DNA of 15,112 bases from Fidelibacterota bacterium (GTDB lineage Bacteria > Fidelibacterota > Fidelibacteria > Fidelibacterales > Fidelibacteraceae). The notes under the pieces are model-generated. The model made no database searches and had not been told where the DNA came from. It worked only from the letters and a program-made list of their open reading frames with translations. Location: contig JAUXEL010000022.1 in assembly GCA_030620575.1 (NCBI GenBank), positions 1 through 15,112 on the forward strand, given 5' to 3'. Made by a program: the position numbers and the translations under genes. Below are positions 5,454-12,586 of the stretch, piece after piece. The stretch's first letter is position 1, and each line of letters begins with the position of its first letter.

Positions 5454-7283
5454 TTAAATATTTATTGTTGTTTTTGTTTTAATTTCATATTGATATTTTT
5501 TACCAGACAGAAAAATCTCTAGTATAAATGGCTTTTCACAATCAACAGCTATAGAAGTTTTATCATTTTTGGTTTCACAAATAAGAGATACTTTTTGATC
5601 GCGAAGTTGAATATTGTTTATTCCATGTCTATCTGTTCGTTTAATCGTCCAGCTAATACGATTCTCATTTCCAACAATATCAAATCCCAACACATTTTCA
5701 ATTAGTAAAGAAATAGGTGCTAAACCTGTCCAGCCCACAAAATCTTGCCGGGAATAAAAAGTATTATCCCAACGTGTGGCAGGTTCGTTTAATTCAGAAG
5801 AATAACATTCCCACAGAGTTTGATAATTATCATTATACCGTTCATCGAAAGCAATTTTATCGGTTTGTGGTTTAAAGTTGTAAAAAACTTCAGAAACATG
5901 TTTCAAATGATTAAAAGCAACTGTATCGGCAAGCGAATATTCCTTATTTGCCATTAGTCCTTTTATTACCATGTAATTTGTGGGAGCCCAAACACTGCCT
6001 AGCCAATAATGTCCCTTGGGGTCGTATTCAGGTTGATTGGCAGCTAATGTGGGAACTAAATGGGGACGCCAAAATTCGTCGGGGTTTTTCAAATGAGAAA
6101 GCATAGAGGGTAATTTATCGCCGGTACAAACTTCTGAAATTAATGTCCAAAAAGCACCGATATGCACAGTAGGACTCAATGTGCCGCTTTCGGTTAAATC
6201 GTAATAAAAATGTGTTTGGTTATTCCACAACAAGGTATTGATCTTGTTTTTAATTTTGGTGTATTTTTCTAAATAAATCTCATAAATATTTATTTTATTT
6301 TGCACTTGGGCTATTTTTGTAATATAAAGAGCCGCCAGTGCTTGTTGCGCAGAATAGTCTATCCAGGCTGCTTTCCCCACATTTTTTCTTGGTGTATTGT
6401 CCATACCGCTTCCCAATCCGGTAATATAAAACAAACCCTTCCCTTTTTTGGTTCTGCAATTTTTTTCTGTCCATTCATAATATTTTATTAATACCGGCAA
6501 AACTCGTTGAAAACGGGAAGTATCTCCTGATATTTGATAATATCGCCACTCTATCCACGCAAAAAGAGGGGGATTAACCATAGGTTCATCGGCTGTTGGT
6601 TCGTTCGCGATTTTCCCGTTTGTTTCCCAATAAACGCGCTGAATATAACCATCCGCACGCTGTTTATTATAGAAATTATCTAAAGAAGGCATCACCGGAA
6701 AAACATCGCGACCATAAACTGCAAAACTTGTAATAAAACACAGATCCCACTGGTAGATCAACTCGTTAAAACCTTCGTCCATATACAATGGCTCAAAACC
6801 ATTTTTTGCTGTGCCTTGCCCTATTTTGTTCCAGGCCATTTGCCATGCAGCATAATATATAGCTACCAATTCCGGTTGTGTTTCCAGAACTGGTTCAGGT
6901 AATTGTTCTTTTGGGAAAGGTCGATCACTTGCTTTACGTTGAGGTGTTACCGGATTCCCGATTTTAACAATGGAATTAAAATTATCACCACCATCATTTA
7001 TTTTCCAATCATTTTGAGGGTCGCATATCCAGTTGCCGTCCACCACAAATTTATATTGATAATAATTGGGTTGTAACTCTATTTCCGCTATCCATTCGCC
7101 ATTTTCGTTACAGGTCATCGGATTTGTTTCTACCGACCAATTATTAAAACTTGCTGCCACCGAAACATTATTAGCAGTAGTAGAATGATACACAAAAGCA
7201 TATTTTATAAGTTCGTCTTTGGATTTAATATCTGAGCAACCCACTAAAAGAAATGCAATAAAAATCAAATAAACTTTCATCAT
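5454..7283 (-). CDS. Lipoprotein glycosidase: CBM48/AMPK-like domain plus trehalase-like (GH37/GH63-type) barrel
   Basis: The 609-residue protein begins with a lipoprotein signal peptide (lipobox LVGC, Cys16), so it should be anchored in an envelope membrane after Lgt processing. Residues 28-110 form a glycogen-binding-like beta domain (VSVAASFNNWS, YYQYKFVVDGNWICDP). Residues about 135-535 resemble the (alpha/alpha)6 barrel of trehalase-type glycosidases: YQWDLCFI (177-184), GSGMDNTPR (291-299, Asp295 a candidate acid), GHYWLGSVWAPTNYMVIKGL (424-442) and LWECYSSE (490-497, Glu492 or Glu497 candidate base). A beta-rich tail follows. The likely role is alpha-glucoside or oligosaccharide hydrolysis; the substrate is open. 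Tandem ATGs occur at 7283 and 7280 without a strong ribosome site. The gene is AT-rich and bounded by cassette-like cores. Confidence 0.88.
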   Translation of the reverse strand: MMKVYLIFIAFLLVGCSDIKSKDELIKYAFVYHSTTANNVSVAASFNNWSVETNPMTCNENGEWIAEIELQPNYYQYKFVVDGNWICDPQNDWKINDGGDNFNSIVKIGNPVTPQRKASDRPFPKEQLPEPVLETQPELVAIYYAAWQMAWNKIGQGTAKNGFEPLYMDEGFNELIYQWDLCFITSFAVYGRDVFPVMPSLDNFYNKQRADGYIQRVYWETNGKIANEPTADEPMVNPPLFAWIEWRYYQISGDTSRFQRVLPVLIKYYEWTEKNCRTKKGKGLFYITGLGSGMDNTPRKNVGKAAWIDYSAQQALAALYITKIAQVQNKINIYEIYLEKYTKIKNKINTLLWNNQTHFYYDLTESGTLSPTVHIGAFWTLISEVCTGDKLPSMLSHLKNPDEFWRPHLVPTLAANQPEYDPKGHYWLGSVWAPTNYMVIKGLMANKEYSLADTVAFNHLKHVSEVFYNFKPQTDKIAFDERYNDNYQTLWECYSSELNEPATRWDNTFYSRQDFVGWTGLAPISLLIENVLGFDIVGNENRISWTIKRTDRHGINNIQLRDQKVSLICETKNDKTSIAVDCEKPFILEIFLSGKKYQYEIKTKTTINI

Positions 7284-7293
7284 AATTTATTTT

Positions 7294-7305
7294 ATGCCTA
7301 ACATG
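7294..7305 (-). other. GTTAGGC core site just before the glycosidase start
   Basis: On the minus strand GTTAGGCAT (7302-7294) fits the integron R' core GTTRRRY exactly, 13 nt before the start codon at 7283. It mirrors the GTTGGGCAT (plus strand, 5421-5429) at the other end of the gene. A full attC is not visible to its right, where the TPR gene ends at 7317, so it could be a chance match or a secondary-site junction. Confidence 0.4.
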
Positions 7306-7316
7306 TCATGTATTTA

Positions 7317-8186
7317 TTACCGGTTAATGCTTTTTAGCCATTGAAGCGCTCCCGGTATTTTCTTCCAGAGTTTCCGGGTAAGAAACGCGTAATAGATAGC
7401 CTCATTTTCGTCGCCGCATCCATAAGTCGGGGGTAAATACTCAATATTATTTTTAGAGAAAAGAAGTTTAGGAACAAAAGGATTGTACTTGATCGCTTTT
7501 TTTAATTTTTTATTTGTTTTTTCCGATATACCCTCATTTTTGAATGTATAAAGTGCGCGGTTAAATAAGGAATGTGCCATTTCGTCATCTTTGTACATTT
7601 CGTCGTATTTCTCAAATGTTTTATCTTTTCCCAACTCGATCAGAAGGGTCATCAAAAAATCTCTTACCCCTTGATTGTCATTTGGATTTAATTCAATCAT
7701 CTCTTCCATGAGGGCAAGGGCTTTCTGCAGTTCTCCGACCATGTAAAGGTTGTCAGATAATTGCATCATACAGCGCATAAACGGCCGGGTTTCATGCAAT
7801 CCCCAGAAATGGCCTTTATTTTCTTTCAAGTATTTGCCGCCGAATATTTTTCGCCCGATATCTACCCCTTTTTCATATAAAACTATTGCAACCTCTACAG
7901 AAGGTTCGATTGACCCCAGGTATTCGTATGCGACAATGCAATTCCGGTCTAATCGAAGCGCTTCCTCGGCCTTTGCCATTCCTTCATCCGGAGAAAGTTC
8001 CCCGGCTTCAAAGATAAGGTCTTCAGCCTGTTGTTGCGGAGTCAGCTTTTTATTGGGTATGGAAGGAAATCCGTTCTGAAAATATTGATTAATAAATACT
8101 TCTGCTTCTGCCTTCGTTTTGAAGTCTTTTTGGTCTAACATACGATGAAAATCATTCATAAATTTTTCGTGCGTTTTGTCTGCCAT
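7317..8186 (-). CDS. TPR-type protein with GHFWGxxETRPFMR motif
   Basis: A 289-residue, probably cytosolic, helical protein. TPR-like helix pairs are seen at about 52-115 (AEDLIFEAGELSPDEGMAKAEEALRLD) and 138-185 (GELQKALALMEEMIELNPNDNQGVRDFLMTLL). The stretch GHFWGLHETRPFMR (125-138) and the C-terminal YGCGDENEAIYYAFLTRKLW...GALQWL recall a conserved bacterial TPR family similar to eukaryotic ST7; this is from memory. Such proteins act in protein-protein contacts; no partner is indicated. AGGAAG lies 8 nt before ATG. Only 33 nt separate its stop from the glycosidase start, and 79 nt separate it from the UPF0158 gene. UPF0158 and TPR may form a unit. Confidence 0.82.
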   Translation of the reverse strand: MADKTHEKFMNDFHRMLDQKDFKTKAEAEVFINQYFQNGFPSIPNKKLTPQQQAEDLIFEAGELSPDEGMAKAEEALRLDRNCIVAYEYLGSIEPSVEVAIVLYEKGVDIGRKIFGGKYLKENKGHFWGLHETRPFMRCMMQLSDNLYMVGELQKALALMEEMIELNPNDNQGVRDFLMTLLIELGKDKTFEKYDEMYKDDEMAHSLFNRALYTFKNEGISEKTNKKLKKAIKYNPFVPKLLFSKNNIEYLPPTYGCGDENEAIYYAFLTRKLWKKIPGALQWLKSINR

Positions 8187-8265
8187 GGTTTTTTCTTCCT
8201 GTTGTTTGTTTTTTGTCCCTGTGATTGTCCGAGTAAAATTAAACGATCAGACCGGAGTTGATTTC

Positions 8266-8700
8266 TTATGAAAACTTTGAGAATTCATCTTTATATGCTT
8301 CAATCAAACCTTTTACTCGCTGAATATAGCGTGTGTTTTTATAATTAAACCAATTTTTCCGGCATTCGGGAAATTTTTCAAGTTCATATTTAAAATTCCA
8401 AAAAGGTTTTGGGCGAACTAAAGCTTCTAATAAACGTTCCCGGATGTTTGGATCTTCTACCGAGCTCGCATAATTTTCCATGATCTTATAGGATTCTGAA
8501 GACTCTATTTGTTCGAATTTAAAAAAATCCTTAAAGTGTTTTTCAACTTCTTTTATTTCTTCTGCGAAAAGCCCTTCCGAATCATCTATGTCCATATCCG
8601 GAATATTGATAATTTTACCGGTTTTCAGGTTGAAATAACATAAAAACCCTGAATCAAACTTCTCCGCAATGTCCTTGATCTGTTTTTCTGTCGGCAACAT
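8266..8700 (-). CDS. UPF0158-family protein
   Basis: The 144-residue acidic protein matches the general layout of the uncharacterised UPF0158 family: an N-terminal strand pair (SGFLCYFNLKTGKIINIPD), an acidic middle helix, SYKIMENYASSVEDPNIRERLLEAL, the KPFWNFKYEL motif, then a KNWFNYK segment and a C-terminal helix. The biochemical role of the family is not known to me. The start is supported by GAGGCT close to ATG. Its upstream region carries the same 22-bp element as the nuclease-like gene. It lies between the Fic and TPR genes, all transcribed the same way. Confidence 0.8.
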   Translation of the reverse strand: MLPTEKQIKDIAEKFDSGFLCYFNLKTGKIINIPDMDIDDSEGLFAEEIKEVEKHFKDFFKFEQIESSESYKIMENYASSVEDPNIRERLLEALVRPKPFWNFKYELEKFPECRKNWFNYKNTRYIQRVKGLIEAYKDEFSKFS

Positions 8701-8755
8701 AAGAGCCTCATATTTTACAATTAAGTCTCAATTTGTATGAATTTATACTTGTTAG

Positions 8756-8777
8756 ACCAGATTCCCAAACACATTTC
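8756..8777 (-). promoter_or_regulatory. 22-bp shared upstream element, copy 2
   Basis: Matches 4185-4206 at 20 of 22 positions in the same orientation, 56 nt before the UPF0158 start. It contains TTTGGGAAT, with TATAAATT about 18 nt later on the minus strand, a plausible but weaker Bacteroidetes-type promoter. Confidence 0.45.
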
Positions 8778-8799
8778 CCGGAAGTCTTCGGGTGATTAA

Positions 8800-9840
8800 T
8801 TAGAAATAGGTCTTAACCGCAAATTCAAATTGATCCATAAAGATTTTTTTCAAAGCGCTGATATTGTTTTGCTCATAAAAAATCAGCATTGCCTTTTTGT
8901 ATTCTATTGAATCAATGGTTCTGAATGAAAGGAGACAGTGGGATTTGCTTATTAACATTGCATTGCTTATGATGCGCGCTGTTCGTTTATTTCCATCTCC
9001 AAATGCCTGAATGTATGATAGCAAAACCAAAGCAAGTAATGCTTTTTCAAATACATTTTCACGATTATTAATAAGCTCACACATGTCCTTCAATGCCTTT
9101 TTGATCTGATGTTCATTATCAAGAGGCTTGTAATTTGTTCCTGAAATACCGACTCGGCGTTTGCGAATATTTTGCTCTACTCCCAGATCGTTGACTAAAA
9201 TACTGTGAATGTCTTCAATACATGCTACGGTCAACAATTCGGTATAATCCGGATTATCGACAATAAAATCAATTGCTTCTTTATGATTCAGGAGCATGAT
9301 AGCATCGTCTTTGGATTTCCCTTCAGCAGTTTCTTTTTCTTTCAATAAGCGTTCAGTCTCCAAGAGTGAATAGGTGTTTCCTTCGATTTGCGATGATTTC
9401 CAACTCAAATCGATTGCTAAACGCTCTAAATCCTTTGCATATTCAGCTTCGCTTAATTCTGAAACATTTTCTTTAAAACGCGCCTGAAGATTGTTTAAAT
9501 GATGTAATTCTTTCTCGTTAAATAGATGGACACTACTTAAGACGTCACTTATCAATGAGAAATTATATCGATCTTTAATCTTTCGCTCATCAATTTCTTT
9601 TTCAAAATATTGTGTAATATCAATAGGATAAAATAATTCGTATGTTGGGCTGATCAGGTATTTTCTTCCCTTGCCTTTCCCCACAGGCAAAACAAGCTTA
9701 TCAAATATTAGTTGTGTTAACACCCTTTTTACGGTAGCATACCCCATCGTCAATTCGAGTCCATCGTGAATTTCTTTTGATGAAAGTGATGGATTTGCTT
9801 TTACGAACTCAAGAACTTTATTTTTCTTATCAGTGACCAT
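8800..9840 (-). CDS. Winged-helix/Fic-domain protein with His-to-Gln change in the Fic motif
   Basis: A 346-residue fusion. Residues 1-65 form a winged helix-turn-helix (SLSSKEIHDGLELTMGYATVKRVLTQL, then a KGKGRKYLI wing). Residues about 110-346 form a Fic domain with an N-terminal inhibitory helix of class II type (S149-x3-E153-G-N) and the core motif at 278-289, QAFGDGNKRTAR. Fic enzymes usually transfer AMP or another nucleotide part and need the His of HPFx(D/E)GN(G/K)R; here that residue is Gln (codon CAG at 9009-9007) and the Pro is Ala, while the anion-binding GDGNKR and the final Arg are kept. Either activity is altered or lost, or this subfamily works differently. AAGGA precedes ATG by about 10 nt. 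A phased repeat array upstream suggests self-regulation by its DNA-binding domain. Confidence 0.93.
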   Translation of the reverse strand: MVTDKKNKVLEFVKANPSLSSKEIHDGLELTMGYATVKRVLTQLIFDKLVLPVGKGKGRKYLISPTYELFYPIDITQYFEKEIDERKIKDRYNFSLISDVLSSVHLFNEKELHHLNNLQARFKENVSELSEAEYAKDLERLAIDLSWKSSQIEGNTYSLLETERLLKEKETAEGKSKDDAIMLLNHKEAIDFIVDNPDYTELLTVACIEDIHSILVNDLGVEQNIRKRRVGISGTNYKPLDNEHQIKKALKDMCELINNRENVFEKALLALVLLSYIQAFGDGNKRTARIISNAMLISKSHCLLSFRTIDSIEYKKAMLIFYEQNNISALKKIFMDQFEFAVKTYF

Positions 9841-9864
9841 GATATTTCAGTCCTTTACTTTTAA

Positions 9865-10046
9865 AGCTCACATATAATTTATTTATAGCTCAAATATAAC
9901 GCAATATGAGCCATAATACAACAAAAGATGAGCCGCAAGTATGTTTAAAGGGAGATGAAGCTCATATAAAGTTTATTTGCAGCTCAAATAACCGGAATTA
10001 TAAGCTGTAGACAGGCAATAGATGAGCTCAATATTGAAAGAATGAG
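9865..10046 (-). promoter_or_regulatory. 22-bp-phased operator/iteron-like array upstream of the Fic gene
   Basis: Eight 22-nt units start with AGC at 9865, 9887, 9909, 9931, 9959, 9981, 10003 and 10025; five begin AGCTCA. Between units 4 and 5 there is a 6-nt insert (AGATGA), so the array is two blocks of 94 bp: unit 5 matches unit 1 at 17 of 22 positions, unit 6 shares the first 10 nt of unit 2, and units 3 and 7 share their last 9 nt but one. Twenty-two bp is about two helical turns, which puts the motifs on one face of the DNA. The array lies 25-206 nt before the Fic start, with no other gene between. A candidate promoter (TTG-N20-TATATTTG, 9921-9891 minus) lies inside it. Confidence 0.75.
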
Positions 10047-10170
10047 AATGGGGGCGTGGGAGAGTAAGACGATATAGGGAGTGAATGATTACTTGCCCGG
10101 ATCTTTAATTTTTTTCTAAATAAAAGCAAAGACGCAAGGTATTACACCTCTACCTATAACCCATAACTTC
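10047..10170. other. Spacer between the Fic array and the small membrane protein
   Basis: No gene is visible. It starts G-rich (GGGGGCGTGGG), includes the right arm of the 17-bp inverted repeat (10081-10097) and a T-rich stretch at 10109-10117, followed by a short heptad-like run (TAAAAGC, AAAGACG, CAAGGTA) near 10120-10140. Confidence 0.5.
10081..10097 (-). repeat. Inverted repeat arm, right (pairs with 4412-4428)
   Basis: The reverse complement reads GGCAAGTAATCATTCAC, 16 of 17 identical to 4412-4428. It marks the right limit of the segment containing the GNAT to Fic genes. Confidence 0.55.
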
Positions 10171-10380
10171 CTAGGCAGGCCAATGCTCAATCAATAACCA
10201 AATCCCAAACCCCAGTGCGGCGCCTCCAAAAATGTAGAAAAAGATTTGCGTGCCGACACTTCCAAGGATCTTAATGAACGCTTGGATCTTTCCCATATTC
10301 CAGATTTTTTCAGGTTTAACAAGTGTGATCCAGAACACGAGAATCCCATACAATACAAGTCCGATTCCAAGGTAAAACAT
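10171..10380 (-). CDS. Small two-helix membrane protein
   Basis: A 69-residue product with two hydrophobic helices (about residues 2-20 and 43-65) around a short basic cytoplasmic-type loop (VKPEKIWNMGKIQ). I know no function for it. The start is decided by a near-perfect ribosome site GGAGGTGA; its spacing suits the ATG at 10380 rather than the GTG immediately before. It follows the second ABC permease by 78 nt in the same direction, with a GC-rich hairpin in the gap, so it may be an accessory of the exporter expressed at a different level. Confidence 0.75.
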   Translation of the reverse strand: MFYLGIGLVLYGILVFWITLVKPEKIWNMGKIQAFIKILGSVGTQIFFYIFGGAALGFGIWLLIEHWPA

Positions 10381-10414
10381 CACTCACCTCCGCTATTAAT
10401 TGTTTGTAATATTT

Positions 10415-10435
10415 GGGGCAGATTTTAACTGCCCC
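10415..10435. other. GC-rich hairpin between the ABC permease and small membrane protein genes
   Basis: GGGGCAG and CTGCCCC form a perfect 7-bp stem with a 7-nt loop. On the minus strand it is followed by AAATATT, not a T-run, so it is more likely an mRNA-stability or partial-attenuation hairpin than a classical terminator. Confidence 0.6.
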
Positions 10436-10458
10436 CTATCTGTAATTTAATAAAAAAA

Positions 10459-11505
10459 CTATGAAAGTCCGGAAATGATTTTTTTCCGCAGCAGAAAAAA
10501 ATATAAACCGGTCATACCTACCATTACCGCTGATTTCCAGGCAAAGCCGGTCCAGGTAGCAATTCCCGTGAAGACTGCTTCGAGAATGTCATATACCCAA
10601 TAAAAGGGAACCCACCAGACCACCCACTGCCAATTGTCCGGAAGAAGGATGCCTCCAAGGATTGCCAGCATCATCATCATCGAGAGGAGTTTCCCGATGC
10701 CAATAGCTTCATTTTCATTGCTTGCCACGGCGCCAATCAGCAGACCCATAAGCAGGGTTATTGAAAAAGAGAAAAACACCAGCAGATATACCTGAAGAAT
10801 ATTCACATGCATCAATCCCAGAATCAACAGGGCGATGATGGTGTAGAATGCAGTGACAAGCAAGGGATAAATGCTTTTACCAATATAGTATTCACTCTTT
10901 GTTAAAGGTGTCACCCGCAGTGCCCGATCAGTACCTAATTCCTTATCGTTAACCACGCCCAAACCGATAATGAAGGCGCCAACAATGATCATGAAAATGA
11001 TAAAGATCGATCCGCCCATGGTAGCCACGGGAGAAGTTGTGGTCCGCTCGGAAAGTTCCGGCGGTACACCGTAGCTAAATTCATTTACACGGGAAGCCTC
11101 CGGGTAGTTTGTCTGGTAATAGTATTGCCGGATTACACGGGAAGCGGTAGAAAAGATGGTGTTTTTTTCCAAATTCCGTTCCAGTACAGAAACATACTGT
11201 TCTTTTTCAGGATTCCAATAGAGTCCCTCCACCGATCCGGTTCCACGGAGTTTTCTTTCCATATCGTCAATATTTTGATAGGTTTTTATGTTCGCAAATT
11301 CCTCCAGTTTGTCAATGATGACCTGTTCAACGGCATGCGGATCTTCGGTCACGATCGCAATGGTGGCAGATGTACTTTCCACACTGGGGAGGAAAAAACG
11401 GAGAATGATAAGGATCAGCATGGGAACGATCACGATATACCCGCCCATAAAATTTTTGAAGATCGTTTTCAGGTCAAAAAGGAACATTTGTATTAGCTGT
11501 TTCAT
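10459..11505 (-). CDS. ABC-2 type exporter permease (second subunit)
   Basis: A 348-residue integral membrane protein: a first helix at about 21-40, a large extracytoplasmic domain (about 42-162), then about five helices (165-185, 211-231, 237-260, 272-289, 322-339). The cytoplasmic stretch NDKELGTDRALRVTPLTKSEYYIGK (186-210) is the typical ABC-2 coupling region, E-x-x-R-x-x-P-x-x-K. This is the fold of multidrug, lantibiotic or Nod-type exporters; the cargo is unknown. The start is 1 nt after the stop of the preceding permease and uses AGGAG inside that gene's end, so the two are translationally coupled. The two permeases share topology but little sequence, which points to a heterodimer. Confidence 0.9.
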   Translation of the reverse strand: MKQLIQMFLFDLKTIFKNFMGGYIVIVPMLILIILRFFLPSVESTSATIAIVTEDPHAVEQVIIDKLEEFANIKTYQNIDDMERKLRGTGSVEGLYWNPEKEQYVSVLERNLEKNTIFSTASRVIRQYYYQTNYPEASRVNEFSYGVPPELSERTTTSPVATMGGSIFIIFMIIVGAFIIGLGVVNDKELGTDRALRVTPLTKSEYYIGKSIYPLLVTAFYTIIALLILGLMHVNILQVYLLVFFSFSITLLMGLLIGAVASNENEAIGIGKLLSMMMMLAILGGILLPDNWQWVVWWVPFYWVYDILEAVFTGIATWTGFAWKSAVMVGMTGLYFFLLRKKIISGLS

Positions 11506-11506
11506 A

Positions 11507-12577
11507 TTATGACTCCTTCCGCATCCGCTTGCTGAATATCAGTCCCGACAGGACGAAAAGCACCCCGCCAACTGCTGCTAAAATACCCGCACCCCGCCAG
11601 ATAATATGACTGTTGTTGTCCGGAAACATCGCCGCATCCAGACCAAACAGGGTATGATACGACGGAATAAATTTCAACCAATCAGGAGAGAAAATTGGGG
11701 CGAAAAGTGAGATTGCCGGCAAGGAAATCACCATCATCAGCAGAAGAACCCAACCGATAGAACTCATGGGATTATCAAAGTAAGCGCCAAGTATCACACC
11801 GATCGAGGATCCCATAATAACAGTAAGAAGAATAATGAGCAGTGCGGGAAAATATCCGCTGAATCCACCCATAATGGGAATGTACATAATAGAGAAAGTA
11901 ATACAACTGACTGCCAGTAACATCAGATGTTTACTGAGCAGGAAATGCCACATACTGGCAGGTGTTATCCGGAAAGCCCGGATTGTCGCGTCAGAACGTT
12001 CCTGCCCGATCATGGCTAGCATTATAAAGAGCCCCGTGATACCCACCATCATGAGGAGAACGGGCGGCAAGAGCCGTTTATTAAAGGGAAGTTCATCCCG
12101 CAGACCTTCCTGCAGGGAAGTGATTTTTACCGACTTGTACACATCCGGAGGATAGGCGCCAAAAGGCGGATGCAGAATTGAAAGAAGATCTTCCATATCT
12201 GCTTCGATGTATTTCATCATAGCATCGGTGGTATAGGGTTGAATCAATAATTCCGTGCGGTAAAGGGTATTTTCCCCTTTTGAAATGATCAATCCCATGG
12301 CAGATTTATTCTTTTGCATGCCCGCGATGATTTCTTCGCGGCTATCAACATACATTTCGGATTCCAACTCAAAATCTTCCGCAAATTTATCTACAAATTT
12401 CTGCACAATACCGGTGGAATCGTGGATATAGATCATGGTATCCCGCTCAATATCCTCAGGGAGCACAAAAAGGAGCATTAACATGATCACTACGGCAAAG
12501 ACTATCTCCAGAATGACCCAGACATCCTTTATTCCAAGGAGTACATCTTTTTTGAATAGATTTCCAATTCGACTCAT
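11507..12577 (-). CDS. ABC-2 type exporter permease (first subunit)
   Basis: A 356-residue permease with a first helix at about 19-39, an extracytoplasmic domain at about 42-168 and five further helices (171-191, 217-237, 242-265, 273-295, 328-348). The coupling stretch GQERSDATIRAFRITPASMWHFLLSK (191-216) is typical of ABC-2 permeases. The ribosome site GGAGG lies just before ATG, in a 9-nt gap after the ATPase gene. It presumably pairs with the product of 10459-11505 and the ATPase to form one exporter; substrate classes for this family include drugs, antibiotics and peptides, and nothing here selects among them. Confidence 0.9.
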   Translation of the reverse strand: MSRIGNLFKKDVLLGIKDVWVILEIVFAVVIMLMLLFVLPEDIERDTMIYIHDSTGIVQKFVDKFAEDFELESEMYVDSREEIIAGMQKNKSAMGLIISKGENTLYRTELLIQPYTTDAMMKYIEADMEDLLSILHPPFGAYPPDVYKSVKITSLQEGLRDELPFNKRLLPPVLLMMVGITGLFIMLAMIGQERSDATIRAFRITPASMWHFLLSKHLMLLAVSCITFSIMYIPIMGGFSGYFPALLIILLTVIMGSSIGVILGAYFDNPMSSIGWVLLLMMVISLPAISLFAPIFSPDWLKFIPSYHTLFGLDAAMFPDNNSHIIWRGAGILAAVGGVLFVLSGLIFSKRMRKES

Positions 12578-12586
12578 ATTGACCTC

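Noticed and set aside
7294..7305. Complete second attC site right of the glycosidase
   Set aside because: Only the core is present; the DNA beyond is the 3' end of the TPR gene with no paired arms, so I list it only as a core site.
9865..10046. CRISPR array or tRNA-like repeats for the 22-nt periodic units
   Set aside because: Only about 6 nt per unit are conserved and unit length (22) is too short for repeat plus spacer; the position in front of Fic suits an operator.
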